Both the position numbers and the translations under genes were made by a program. Shown here in pieces: positions 24,201-34,680 of a DNA stretch of 64,000 nucleotides. Source of the DNA: Lineus longissimus (lineage: Eukaryota > Nemertea > Pilidiophora > Heteronemertea > Lineidae). The number at the start of each line of letters is the position of its first letter. Within the stretch, counting starts at the first letter, position 1. The DNA lies in the NCBI RefSeq assembly GCF_910592395.1, contig NC_088317.1, forward strand, positions 4,464,001 through 4,528,000, given 5' to 3'. The notes under the pieces were generated by a model. That model was not told the origin of the DNA. It saw nothing but the letters and a program-made list of their open reading frames with translations, and did no database searches.

Positions 24201-27200
24201 TGACATTAGCATTAACCCCTGATGCTACTATTGTAAATTGGATGTACTGAGAGAGATGATGCTTAGTTTAGCTAATGCTTGCGTTTGTCTCCAACTTGGA
24301 TTGAGCAGTTGGGCCCTGTTTAGCATGTTTTGTACATTTGGTGGAGGTCGCAAATAATTCAGCGGATAGATGACTAAAATCAAATCTGTACCATGCTCTG
24401 TCATGGTCATCCCATATGTTAGTGCCATCTCAATTTTTATCGAGGTGGTATCTCTTTTGAAAAGTTTGCCGACGTTGCATGGTTTGCTGTTGCGTTCTGT
24501 ATAAAGCAAGATCGTTTTAACCACTTTGTCTTTGATGGGATGTACCTTGCATCAGCACATCAGACAGTGTTTCTACAGTGTTGCTATTCGACGTCCTTGG
24601 TGACAGATGGCGCTTTGATTCAGACACCCAGACATGTAGCAGCTTGCATGGTCTGATGACAACAAAATAATAGAGAATAAAATTGCTTGCTGATATACAT
24701 TATCGAGCGTATGTCACAGGTTTATTTTTGCCTTTTGACGGCTTATAATTGTCACAGGGAAAAATCTGGTGACTTTTATTGGACATCTGATACCCTTATT
24801 TCTATCAGACATCTGATAGACTGATGTCAATTAGACTGTATCTCATAGACTGATGTTTGTTATTAGAGATATAATTGACTGATGTCTTTCAGATAACTGA
24901 TAGACTGATGTATATAAGACAACTGATAGACTGATTCTATAAGACAACTGATAGACTGATGTCTATAAGACAACTGATAGACTGATGTCTGCAAGACATC
25001 TAATAGACGGATGTCTATTAGACAACTGATAGACTGATGTCTGCAAGACATCTAATAGACGGATGTCTATTAGACAACTGATAGACTGATGTCTGCAAGA
25101 CATCTAATAGACGGATGTCTATTAGACATCTCATAGATCTCATTGAGGCCACTTTGGCCCGAAGTCGACAATATTTTTTGAGAATGGGAAGTTATTAAAA
25201 TTTACATGATTTTATTGGTTTATTTTTTCCAGGCTAAAAATCCAGAGGTAAAAATCCTACGCTGTGAATTTCAGGGTCAAGGTCCCAGTGCTAACACATT
25301 CACCCTTTAGTGTCCTGTGACATGTTATATGTTACATAGCTTCTAACCCGTAATCTCTCCTATTGTTGAAAATTTGGTCCGTTGCCATTGGTTGATGATG
25401 TAATCACTTTTTTGGCGTGTTTTGTTTTGTGATGTGGTCTGAAGTGTGATAAGTTGATCGTTTTTATGGCGGTTTGGGGTCAAAGTTGCCAGATTTTTGA
25501 TCGATGACAGAGACCCCTATTGGTGTCTTAGTGTAACCTATTCTGACCACCGGGCTATTGGATATAGGCTCCCTTTAAGGTCGTTCTGAAAGATACTTTC
25601 TGACAATATCACAAAATAAAGCAAAACAAAATCAGTGCGAAGTGGCTGAAGTAAAATGCAGAGAAGCAATTTTTATTGCATTGAAATCCTTGTAACAGCA
25701 ATCCATGGTAGAATGATCTATTTTAAAGAGGTGTGATATTTATTGCACATCGCTATGAGGATTGATTCTTGTCGAAGGGATCTGCAAAGACCCTAGCTGA
25801 CAAGAAAATCTGAGAAAAATCACACTTTTGCAATAAAAATTGCTTGTTTGGCTTATAGATAGCGGTGGCCGGAGTGACTGGCTATGGCACTTTTTTATTC
25901 CGATGCTGATTTTCAAATCATGTCACAATTGCATGGAAAATTTATGCACAACATATCAATGCATGGGCGTCTAAAAGGTGGAGATTTCAATTTTGGGTTA
26001 CTCATTCCTTATACCTACAGTCAAGAATCAATGAAGGCCAGACTTTATTAATTCTTGCTGCCATGTGTATTCGGCACTCCAGCGGTTCCTGGACCTTTCC
26101 CCATCCCAATCTTGAACTTGTCCGCAATTTTGACCATTTTCCTTCTTCCATAACCCCAATTTTCTATTCTAACCAGTGTTCCAGATTATACACTAGTCTA
26201 CAGATTCATTTTTGCGCTAAGATCCATAAAACAACTTTCGGACTATCATATGTTGTGTTGCCTCGTCATGAGCTTCGATATCAATATGACGATTGATCAC
26301 GATAAATCGAGTGGCGCCCGCTCTCCATTCACAATCGTCATGTTGTTGCGGCAAAATATAGCCAACATTATGGGTCAAGAAAATTCACATTCATGAATAA
26401 GTTGATGTTTGGTGTAATTCTGGTTCCTGTCTGATTTGATCCTCTGCATGTTTTTGACTTTACTTGGCAGTTTTGACTTCATTGTTATAGGATGTCCTCT
26501 CTGTGCGATGAGATCTGTTGAAAATAGTTTGGTGGGCTCCCAAGCATGTGACCAAAGTTGTCTGAGTCAGTTGGCTGGTCAAAAGTGACGTCACAGCACA
26601 AGCTCTGTTGCCTTGAAAGAACAGCACCATGTCATTGCCTCGATATGTGGCTCACTTTGTTGACGACGTCAGCATGGTCCACTGCTGGTCACTGATGTCA
26701 CAGCACAAGCTCTGTTGCCTTGAAAGAACAGTACCATGTCATTGCCTCGACATGTGGCTCACTTTGTTGACGACGTCAGCATGGTCCACTGCTGGTCACT
26801 GATGTCACAGTACAAGTTCTGTTGCCTTGAAAGAACAGTACCATGTCATTGCCTCGACATGTGGCTCACTTTGTTGATGACGTCAGCATGGTCCACTGCT
26901 GGTCACTGATGTCACAGCACAAGCTCTGTTGCCTTGAAAGAACAGTACCATGTCATTGCCTCGACATGTGGCTCACTTTGTTGACGACGTCAGCATGGTC
27001 CACTGCTGGTCACTGATGTCACAGTACAAGTTCTGTTGCCTTGAAAGGACAGTGTCATGTCATTGCCTCGATATGTGGCTCACTTTGTTGATGACGTCAG
27101 CATGGTCCACTGCTGGTCACTGATGTCACAGTACAAGTTCTGTTGCCTTGAAAGAACAGTACCATGTCATTGCCTCGACATGTGGCTCACTTTGTTGATG

Positions 27201-30200
27201 ACGTCAGCATGGTCCACTGCTGGTCACTGATGTCACGGCACAAGCTCTGTTGCCTTGAAAGAACAGTGTCATGTCATTGCCTCGATATGTGGCTCACTTT
27301 GTTGACGACGTCAGCATGGTCCACTGCTGGTCATTGATGTCACAGTACAAGTTCTGTTGCCTTGAAAGAACAGTGTCATGTCATTGCCTCGATATGTGGC
27401 TCACTTTGTTGATGACGTCAGCATGGTCCACTGCTGGTCATTGATGTCACAGTACAAGTTCTGTTGCCTTGAAAGAACAGTGTCATGTCATTGCCTCGAT
27501 ATGTGGCTCACTTTGTTGATGACGTCAGCATGGTCCACTGCTGGTCACTGATGTCACGGCACAAGCTCTGTTGTCTTGAAAGGATAGTGTCCCATCCCTG
27601 CCTCTACATGTTACTCACTTTGTAGATGACGTCAGCATGGTCCACTGCTGGTCAAAAGTGACGTCACGGCACCAGCTCTATTGTCTTGTGAGGACAGTCG
27701 GTCCCATCAGTGTATGTTGGTGGATGGTCCATGGATCTTGTCTCCGATTTTGTCCCTTCCGTATGATTTTGTTCAAGATTGGTGTAGTCCAAATGAGTGA
27801 CTTCAAAAATGACATCTTAGAGCAGATTTACATAAGATTCACGTGTCAAATGTCATAGTTCACGTGTCAAATGTCATCGTTCACGTGTCAAATGTCATAG
27901 TTCACGTGTCACATGTCACGAGCATATCCTTAATTGACTCGTGCTTGAAAACATGACATGACACGAATGGCGAAAAGTTACATTGTGAATCATATGTAGC
28001 CCGCTCTTTGGAAAAGTGACATGTTACACGTGACTCTGTGAACTATATGTAACCCAGCCTCAGTTGCATTCGCCTCTGTAAATAAATCATCATCCTTTAC
28101 AAACCCGTTTGTATTGTAACCTTGGGTGGTAGAGGTGCTGTTGGAAGGCATAGTCGCAAACCATGTGTGGTTCATTAATTTGATTAAGAATTGTAAACAG
28201 CTTACTTTTTAACATGCAGTAGTTTGATTGGCAGTATAGAGTTAACACTTAGAACTTATTTTGTTTGTTTCTTGTCAGAACTTTTCGTTAAGTAGAATCA
28301 GAAATTAACTTTTGTTGCGAACTTGCATGAGTTGAAAAAGTAGATGCATCCTTCCAAAAGTTGATCCTGTTTATTTTAAAGATGGGGTGGGGATTCTTCC
28401 TAGGAGGGTGATGGGGGTCAGGCCTATTGAGGTATTGGACAAAATGTATCAGAGACTTCCGTTGCATCTGAAAAGTTTAAATCGCTTAAAAATTTGAAAT
28501 CCCTTGGCAAATTTGCATGGCAATCGCAGCGCATGTTGAACTGTTTTGAGATCGCTGCATAGTCTCATGCTGTAGAAATTTAGCTTCCGTGTTTGCAAAT
28601 TGCACGACGTTTTACTTTCAATGCACCAAATACATGTAAGTGTTTTGGTGTATTTTATCTTATCCTTTATTTGTATGATTTTCTTTTAATTCATTTTATA
28701 CCAAAATTTGATATTGAAATTTTACATGAAAAGCTAGCGATGCAAATTTTCCACTCACAGGTAAAACTTAGTCTTAGAGATTATTATTCTCTGTTCCAAA
28801 ATTTGTTGTAGAGTTGGTATATAGATCATCCATCTGTGTATTCTCAAAGGGGCAAACCTAAAATTCCTGCTTTCGAAGTTAGCACCCGCCATGCCAGAAG
28901 GTACCTCCGTACAGTTATGTACAAATTGAGAAAACTTGGTTTCTTCAGGCCTTTCTGCATGGCGGGTTTAAAATATATGGTCTTCATTATCATTTGGGCC
29001 GGGGGGGGGGGGGCTTAATTCTGTAGACCTCTCTGGGGCAAAAGCTATACCCAATGAATAAATTTAGTCCCATTCTCCACGATTTCCTCCTGCTAACTAA
29101 CCAACCTTGGCATGATAGACATTAGTTGATCTGTTTGGAATCAATAGTTGTCAACGTAAGTTTTTGATCACCCATACGCACTTGGCACACCACAGAGCAG
29201 CAACGGACACATAGCTAGCGCCCCCTGCAGCCAGTTATGCAAACCCTTGCTTTTCTTATGATTCCAGAAACCTTTACATCATCTCCATCTGCCTGCACTG
29301 GATCCGGAGACTGCCCGGCGAGCAGCCAGCCGTATCAACTACAAAATGACCATGCCATATGTCTTGCCCGATATCGACGTATTTTACAACGTTAAAGAAG
29401 TGGTATCGCCGTCTGGCGAGCCGGTTGTAGTCGATGTTGACGAAGAACGGTGCTATCATCATTATGAATCACATTACTTAGAAGAGCCGATGTCACATAT
29501 GGACGCTGACAATCCCGCACCGTCATTATACGATGCAAAAGACATTGAAAATATTATTCATAAGACGAATGGCTCAAATACTGAACACTGTGACGTCGAA
29601 AATAGTGAGTCTGGAAAAAGTGATGATAGACATAAAAGTTGTGATAATGGCGATACGAACTGTGATAAAACTGACGATTCCAACAGTATTAACCCTGATT
29701 CTTCAAAATGCCATGATGGCGGGCATGACCATTCCTCTACTCACCTTGCATGTTGCCATGGAAACTGCGGTACTTCAGACGAGGTGGGTCCGTGTGACGC
29801 TGGTGTTTGAAATGCACCATGCTTTAGCACCTAACAGAAATAATGCTTGGTTTTTCTGAGTTAACAGCATAATTTCTGACTAAATGTTATGCTACTATTC
29901 GTGTATGGTGCATTCTCAACGCAGCCACGCTCATATGTACAGATATATCATAAAGGACTAAACATAGACCATATTCCTTTATGATTGTTTGGAGTTCGAA
30001 ATTTAACGTTTGTTTAGAATTGAGTACCCAAGATGCAACACTTGCACCGCCACCTTCCAAGAATCGCTATTCCTCCTAAAAGCTTCGTAGTATCACTAAA
30101 GCGCCGTGCAAATGAGCGATGTAAGTTGCAGCTGCCTGCAATTATAATCGCTGCCATGTGCGACAAAAAGATCCCTTGTCAACATTGGCTGCGATATTGA

Positions 30201-33038
30201 TTCGCAGGTCGCCACAACCTGCGATGACCATTGCATATCGCTTGTTTGCAGGGCGCTTGAGGAGAATCAGTTTTTTATGACGCCAAGATTTTGTAAAGTT
30301 TTAAGCTTTCGTTTTGATCAGGCTTTATGTTAACAAAGTCTGAATTTACAAAATCTGGTCCACTCGTAATGATCCGATTCCCCTGGTGATCATTCCGCTC
30401 CGCCGATGTTTGTTTCCTCATTTGCATTGTTTATGTTACTTTTTAGTTCGGTTCTAGCGGGTTGAATGATAGATATAGTTCTGCAGAGAGGTGTGATGGG
30501 TTAAGGTTTTAATGACGTAGAGATCTAGCTATAGTGATGTGTGTCACATGAAAATTTAGTTGTCTTGTCATGATCTCCCTGTTCGTCTGTTGTCCTTGCG
30601 AGTTTCTGAAGATGTTTCTTTTGAAAGTCCTTCAAACTGACCTATAGTCTGCTGTAGAGGTAAAATGTCCACGGCCGTCGTCTAGAATTTGAACCATTTG
30701 TCTTTTGATCGTTGATTGCCTATCTAGTGGCATGGTGAACCTGCCTAGTCTCGTTGAATACAGTGTAAATGCATTTGTAGGGTCTCTGTGCAATGCATGT
30801 ATCGATGTATTGTTGAAGAGTGAAAAGATGACATCATCAGTTGATTGTCTGATGATCAACTATGGAGAGTTTATCATCTGACTTCACACTTTCCATCTGA
30901 CATTTAGCGCAAGAGTCGCTTTTGGACGGTTAGTTTCGCTCCACTTATCTTTCGAGCAAAATTGTTTTGCCCTCGAAGTATTTTGAACCATGAGCCCTGC
31001 GGAGTTCATGTTAACACTATTGCTATTGTTTGGTGATTTTTTCTTTGGGAACAGAAAGTTGTCTTGTGAAGTCATGTCATGTCATAATTCAAATCTGATC
31101 AAATCAAATCATTTTTATGGCGCAATTTTCCAGGCAAAAGAGTCCTGTTCTAGTGCGCCCTCCCATCTGTACTTGGTAGGACTTGGATCATTCATCAGTC
31201 AAAATGTTGCCGCCTAACAAAAAGCAACATTTATCATCCCATCCTTGTAAAAATGTCGTCTTGCTTTAGTTCGAGCTGTAAGTGTTGCACCTTGTGGACC
31301 TCTGTCTTGCATTAACCCTCGAAGGCTGAAAAGAAACCTCTGTAAAAAACAACAACAACAACAAAAGATATTCAAATACTCGTACTTTTGGCTGACATAA
31401 GTTCAGAATATTTTTGGTCGGTACAAACTGAAGCCATTACGGCCTGTGTAGTCTTTTATTCCAATAGATTTTTTCAAAATCAGTCGACGTGGGTGTGAGA
31501 CAGTTCAGTTTATAGTAAACTAATTTGTGTATACATGTATATTTCATTTCGATAATTCTGTATTGGTCCAGCATCCATAATGATCAACATTTTCTCAAAT
31601 CTTCTCCTCGGCAAAACATTCAGTTCGTTACATCTTTTGTTTCCCATTGAAATTCAACAAAATAGATCCCTCTGCACAGGCTCAGTAAGTCTGTGTCCTT
31701 GCTTTAGAAAATGTTGATTAAGTATAGATGGTGTCTTGCAGAACTTGTCATGTTTGTTTATCAAAATTCATTGCATTTGAATATCAAACATCAAAGGACG
31801 AATTGTAGTCAGGTCAGGCTGTTATTGACGTTTCTGTGACGATATTCCCAATGAAATTTGATGTCACCATGGAAACAGTGATAATGTGTCCTGCAATGTT
31901 ACAGGACCCCTTATTGCGATAATCGTAATCTAATCAAAAGGACATCATGGCCAGTGACACGTTATCGCTTGCCCTGGTGTTTCTTAAGGCGTTCCAATAA
32001 CAAACTAATATATATTGTTACACATTTCTTTGTATGTCTGTCTAGAACTTCAGTTTTGTTTATCCTCAGTTAGTTCTAACACTTTCTAATATACTATATG
32101 CATTGAAAAAGTATCTCAAATCAAAAGAAAACCCCCAAATTGATCAAGTTCACGCAAAATTTGCCTTCCGAAGCACTCCAAAAGAAATATTTGTCGCGTC
32201 AACATGCAGCATTTGACACTGTGATGAGCGACAGAAAGATTGCTCGTCAGTAGATATCGCTGGCTCTGATATTTATCACAGGTCAGCGCAGGGACAGTTT
32301 CTTGTCGACGACACCTGCAGTGAGTGTCTTGCGATAATTGTCACATGTCACTATGACAAAGGGGTCTTGTTTGCGGGGCGCTTTTTAAAATGGAGTTTGT
32401 ATGTTGCGTAACAATCAAATTGGGGGTTTACTTTAGCAGCATGTCTGAATCTGTCCCACTAAGGCAAGTCTATTAATTGAGACCATGTTCACTAATTAGC
32501 ATGATCTATTTGCAAGTTTAGTTGAGAATCTTTTGCATATTTCAACTGGCATGACACGTTCTAAAAAATCAGTTCTTCTGGCAAAAACAGCATTTTGGTT
32601 GAATTTATTAATGATATCTATGACTCTGTCTACTAAAAATCAAACATATTGATCTAACTCCGCACAATTTTTTTCAAGGATAGCCCAATTCCCTAGAAAA
32701 GTGTAAAAATGCCGTTATATTCTCATAACTCAACTTTCCTCCTCTTTGATTGATTGCAGGGCGGAATTGTTGGACAGCTGGCCGGATTGAAACTCGCAGG
32801 CCCATCGCCTGAACCCTTGCCACAAATGAACGAACGCGAATGGCAGTACGCCTGGGAACGAGGTCAGATCGACTACCTTGGCATCGACTCTTTCGAAAAC
32901 ATCAAGTCGAAAATCGAAGACACGCTAGGCAACGGTGCAAAGAAACCACCAAGTGCCGAGGAGGAAGGCGTCAAGAAACCAGCTAGTAAATCTAAGACCT
33001 CGTCTAAATCTAGTAAAACGGGCAAATCGAAGAGCTAA
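15253..33038 (+). CDS. GYG1: Glycogenin (complete, 8 exons)
   Basis: Exons: 15253-15268, 17615-17756, 18333-18507, 19166-19328, 20470-20596, 21921-22101, 29268-29783 and 32760-33038, giving 532 residues with every phase matching. Glycogenin is the self-glucosylating UDP-glucose transferase that primes glycogen synthesis in the cytosol. Seen: a GT8 fold from [18 protein letters not shown]; the DxD metal site in FLDADTL (D107, D109); [23 protein letters not shown]; and YSYLPAF, which keeps the autoglucosylated Tyr (Y200, equivalent to human Y195). A Cys/His/Asp-rich linker exon follows, then [20 protein letters not shown], the glycogen-synthase-binding motif, and a Lys/Ser tail. ATG at 15253 is chosen because [18 protein letters not shown] fits the family N-terminus. 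Candidate poly(A) signal at 33125-33130. The 7.2 kb intron 6 carries several tandem arrays. It is the GYG1/GYG2 co-ortholog type. Confidence 0.95.
15700..15837. mobile_element. Foldback (snap-back) element
   Basis: Two arms of about 60 bp are almost perfect reverse complements around a 13-nt spacer. The left arm includes AATGCTAATTAGCGGGATTA, and the right arm carries the complementary TAATCCCGCTAATTAGCATT. Differences are a 3-bp TAT insertion and small end changes. It lies in glycogenin intron 1 and has no coding capacity. Confidence 0.85.
15950..16085. repeat. Dispersed repeat tail, copy 2
   Basis: Shares CATTGTGTA, CTGGACCACCA and the closing GTACCCCTTTAAG with 34550-34680 and 21365-21410. 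This tail recurs at three places in the window, so it is a repeat family of unknown type. Confidence 0.45.
17430..17540 (-). mobile_element. MITE, AATAAAGACTAGC family, copy 1
   Basis: The terminal inverted repeat AATAAAGACTAGCAAATGCT opens the element and returns reversed at its right end. The interior is the reverse complement of copy 2 at 54449-54566 (AGGCCTTTCTGTACAAAATT here, its complement there). The left-most ~10 bp of the repeat are lost. It is in glycogenin intron 1. Confidence 0.85.
17615..17756 (+). CDS. GYG1: Glycogenin exon 2
   Basis: Encodes [20 protein letters not shown] through the TTRKLVVM strand to SPQVSGSI, the nucleotide-binding start of the GT8 domain. Phase 1 in, phase 2 out. 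Confidence 0.95.
17929..18093 (+). mobile_element. pogo/Tigger-like MITE, copy 3
   Basis: 165 bp from CAGTTGAACCTCCCTCAG to GAGAGATTTAACTG, with TA on both sides. It aligns through most of its length with the copy at 9386-9563. It lies in a glycogenin intron. Confidence 0.75.
18333..18507 (+). CDS. GYG1: Glycogenin exon 3 (DxD motif)
   Basis: Encodes [18 protein letters not shown] through [20 protein letters not shown] to TL, including the Mn2+/UDP-binding DxD. Ends in phase 0 at TTA followed by GTAAGT. Confidence 0.96.
19166..19328 (+). CDS. GYG1: Glycogenin exon 4
   Basis: Encodes [36 protein letters not shown] and SHGTFD. The sequence follows the human enzyme residue for residue in length. 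Confidence 0.96.
19640..19900. mobile_element. Possible hAT-like MITE remnant
   Basis: CAGGGTTTCTGCCGGG at about 19659 is matched by CTGGTGGAAACCCTG near 19893. Such CAGGGTTT ends are typical of hAT-type non-autonomous elements. The interior has long A, T, G and C homopolymers. I could not identify an 8-bp target duplication. Confidence 0.45.
20470..20596 (+). CDS. GYG1: Glycogenin exon 5 (autoglucosylation Tyr)
   Basis: Encodes [34 protein letters not shown] and YSYLPAFK. The first Tyr of YSYLPAF aligns with human Tyr195, the glucose acceptor. Confidence 0.96.
21173..21411. repeat. Dispersed repeat, copy 3
   Basis: Parallel to 12404-12640 in its first half. It ends with the GTACCCCTTTAAG tail shared with 15950-16085 and 34550-34680. 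Its tail was the target of the hAT-like insertion that begins at 21412. Confidence 0.5.
21404..21866. mobile_element. hAT-like MITE with 8-bp target duplication
   Basis: The element proper is 21412-21858 (447 bp). Its ends are inverted repeats (CGCAGCACACTAGCCGCC... and its complement, about 28 bp with few mismatches). It is flanked by CTTTAAGC at 21404-21411 and again at 21859-21866. An 8-bp duplication fits the hAT superfamily. The GC-rich interior repeats GGCG/CGCC words and encodes no protein. It ends about 55 bp upstream of glycogenin exon 6. Confidence 0.85.
21921..22101 (+). CDS. GYG1: Glycogenin exon 6
   Basis: Encodes [20 protein letters not shown], then [18 protein letters not shown] and DPTL, the end of the catalytic domain. 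Phase 0 donor GTGAGA. Confidence 0.94.
23774..23937. mobile_element. MITE with 13-bp TIR and CTTTT duplication
   Basis: Starts CATAGGCGTAGCC and ends GGCTACGCCTATG, perfect inverted repeats. It is flanked by CTTTT at 23769-23773 and 23938-23942. 164 bp, non-coding. Confidence 0.75.
24783..25135. repeat. GACTGATGTCTAT tandem array
   Basis: Units built from AGACAACTGATAGACTGATG and CAAGACATCTAATAGACGG. The right part repeats as a ~52-bp higher-order unit three times. The words AGACATC and GATGTCT are reverse complements, so a single strand can fold extensively. Confidence 0.8.
26577..27690. repeat. 107-bp satellite with CRE-like motif
   Basis: About ten direct units. Landmark ACTGATGTCA recurs at 26691 and 26798, giving 107 bp. 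Each unit has GACGTCA within CGACGTCAGCATGG or TGACGTCAGCATGG. The outermost units at both ends read AAAAGTGACGTCAC, whereas inner units read CACTGATGTCAC at that place. Intronic in glycogenin. Confidence 0.9.
27836..27925. repeat. 20-bp CACGTG tandem array
   Basis: Four adjacent units of TTCACGTGTCAAATGTCATA, the last one degenerate. Each carries the E-box CACGTG. It follows the 107-bp array by about 150 bp. Confidence 0.8.
28885..28968. repeat. Short imperfect inverted repeat
   Basis: CCCGCCATGCCAGAAGG on the left pairs with CCTTTCTGCATGGCGGG on the right across about 48 nt. It may be a small foldback element; no boundaries or target duplication are evident. Confidence 0.5.
29268..29783 (+). 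CDS. GYG1: Glycogenin exon 7, Cys/His-rich linker
   Basis: The 516-nt exon begins [20 protein letters not shown], passes [15 protein letters not shown], and its last third is a low-complexity Asp/Ser/Asn/Cys/His region including [20 protein letters not shown]. It is in phase 0 on both sides; its open frame runs 25 nt past the donor before a stop. Glycogenin linkers vary greatly between species. The metal-binding look of this one is an observation, not a known function. Confidence 0.9.
30098..30258. mobile_element. Inverted-repeat MITE, GCGC-end family, copy 2
   Basis: Left end AAAGCGCCGTGCAAATGAGC and right end CTTGTTTGCAGGGCGCTT are reverse-complementary. 161 bp, shorter than the two 223-bp relatives. 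Confidence 0.6.
32171..32393. mobile_element. Inverted-repeat MITE, GCGC-end family, copy 3
   Basis: The right end CTTGTTTGCGGGGCGCTTT is well preserved and the left end AAGCACTCCAAAAG is diverged. The 223-bp length equals that of the copy at 4546-4768. Confidence 0.5.
32760..33038 (+). CDS. GYG1: Glycogenin exon 8, glycogen synthase-binding end
   Basis: Encodes [20 protein letters not shown], then the W-E-R-G-Q-x-D-Y-x-G-x-D-S-F-x-N-I motif that binds glycogen synthase in the family. A Lys/Ser/Thr-rich tail of about 30 residues follows, then TAA. The tail is longer than in human GYG1. Confidence 0.95.
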   Translation, partial: GGIVGQLAGLKLAGPSPEPLPQMNEREWQYAWERGQIDYLGIDSFENIKSKIEDTLGNGAKKPPSAEEEGVKKPASKSKTSSKSSKTGKSKS

Positions 33039-33124
33039 AGCTTTAATGACGTGATGTCAACGTTTTCTGTCGAAATGTCGCTAAGTGTAGTATTGGTCTA
33101 CTGAATGCCTAGTCGGGTGCTACT

Positions 33125-33130
33125 AATAAA
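33125..33130 (+). terminator. Glycogenin poly(A) signal candidate
   Basis: AATAAA 87 nt after the stop codon, giving a short 3' UTR. Confidence 0.6.
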
Positions 33131-33769
33131 GGAAACAGTCACATTTCTGTTCCTGATCGATATTTTCCTCCAAAATGTTTGATTTCTTTATTTATTGACT
33201 TGTTAAAAGGAATATTTATTATCACCGCCATAGTATTCGTAGCTCAATATGTAAAATTTATATGGCTTGGAAAAATTCATGCGGCTTTGAGAAATTACGG
33301 ATCAAATCGGCACGTACTTATTTAGAAGATCTTGAATGTGTCAAACTACTGGATATTATTGATGTGCAAATTGAGTATTTCTAGTTTCTTTATTCTAAGT
33401 TCGAATCAGTCTTGAATGGAACCAATGTTACCCGAGTCTTTAAATGCAAGATTCTTTGCAATTTCATTTGAGATCAATACAATTTTGCAAAGATTTGTTC
33501 GTGATGGGCTTCCTCAAAGCATCCCGGCTAGGTCTTGTGACGATTCTACAAATGTACACTGTGTTGGGCATAACTAAGCATTTAGAATTGAGCAGAGTTT
33601 ATTTTGATACAATCGTGAATAATACAAAGCAGTGTTTAGGTACCTGTACTTCGTGAGCTGCATGCATGTTTGGGAATCGCAGTTTTACTCGGTAGATATA
33701 TTTCGGACTCGATCACTTTTACCTTGTTATGGGGAGTACCCACGTCAATGATTTAAGATGTTTTATATA

Positions 33770-34104
33770 CGGTAGAATCTCTCTGTACGTCACTTACAGA
33801 GTTAGCCTGGAAGTGGCGACGGTACGCTTTAATATACAATGGGAGACTGCTAAAATGTGGAATCTGCCAACTGGCAAAGCGAGGATGTAATCATTCCCGA
33901 TTCCACATTTTAGCAGTCTCCCATTGTCTAAAGCGTACCATCGCCACTTCTGAACGTGTCGTATTTAAAGGGCACCCTCAGGACTGACGAGCTGTCCTTA
34001 ATAGAGAGGTGTCCTGATCAGAGAGGTCAAATTGAATGGAAACAACTAATTTTGGACAGACACTAGTGTCCTCCAGGTTGTCCTTGATAGAGAGGTGTCC
34101 ACTG
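33770..34104 (-). mobile_element. pogo/Tigger-like MITE, copy 4, interrupted
   Basis: The right part 33966-34104 is in reverse orientation and ends GAGAGGTGTCCACTG before TA. A fragment resembling the other terminus (GGTAGAATCTCTCTG) lies at about 33771-33785. The MITE at 33786-33965 sits between the two pieces, which suggests a nested insertion. Confidence 0.6.
33786..33965. mobile_element. MITE, AGACTGCTAAAATGTGG family, copy 1
   Basis: ATGGGAGACTGCTAAAATGT on the left returns reversed as ACATTTTAGCAGTCTCCCAT on the right. Outer arms GGCGACGGTACG and CGTACCATCGCC are also complementary. A closely related copy is at 39113-39309. Confidence 0.85.
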
Positions 34105-34549
34105 TATGAAATTATTTGCTGATTTGGGGGACTACCACTGAATTGTTTATCAGTAATGTTACTGATTTGCTGTACATGGTCGCTTAACAGAAAGAAAAGG
34201 TCTTGTCAAATTGATCACTGAGTTCATCTGATCACCAGAATACGTTTTTCGCAAAAGAAAATATCGATGATTGCGACGATTAGTTGGCTGTCTGAAGGCT
34301 CGGTTCATATGCAGTGGTAAATGTTCAAAATTGCACGACAATTACAAGCTTGGGGTTCAAATACTGTTGTTAAACTGTTTCTGTCACTTTGTGCTAATTA
34401 ACCCTTTCCATGTGGAATTGATTTGTAATTTCTACCAAAAAAATTTAAAAACTTGAAAATTGGAAACTGCACGAGTCGCCGAAGTCCCAAGTTCACCATG
34501 AATTGAAAGGACCAAAGGGCCTGGGGATGGTGTCGCTGCATTGTGCCAT

Positions 34550-34680
34550 CTTTGCTTGAAGGACCACGCCATTCATGAAAAGAATTTCCAACAAAATACT
34601 GCACCACGGCATTGTGTACAACTGCATTTCTATTTTCCTGGACCACCAGTTTTTCTGAAAGGCGTACCCTTTAAGATTTT
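34550..34680. repeat. Dispersed repeat tail, copy 4
   Basis: Carries GGCATTGTGTA, TTTTCCTGGACCACCAG and GGCGTACCCTTTAAG, shared with 15950-16085 and 21365-21411. Confidence 0.45.

Larger units (their letters stand above)
22102..29267. other. Large glycogenin intron 6
   Basis: A 7.2 kb intron with no exon recognised. It contains a MITE (23774-23937), a ~52-bp tandem array (24783-25135), a 107-bp array (26577-27690), a 20-bp array (27836-27925) and a short inverted repeat at 28885-28968. Confidence 0.6.
29784..32759. other. Glycogenin intron 7
   Basis: About 3 kb without recognised exons. It has two copies of the GCGC-end MITE family (30098-30258, 32171-32393) and an AAC microsatellite near 31349. 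Confidence 0.55.
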
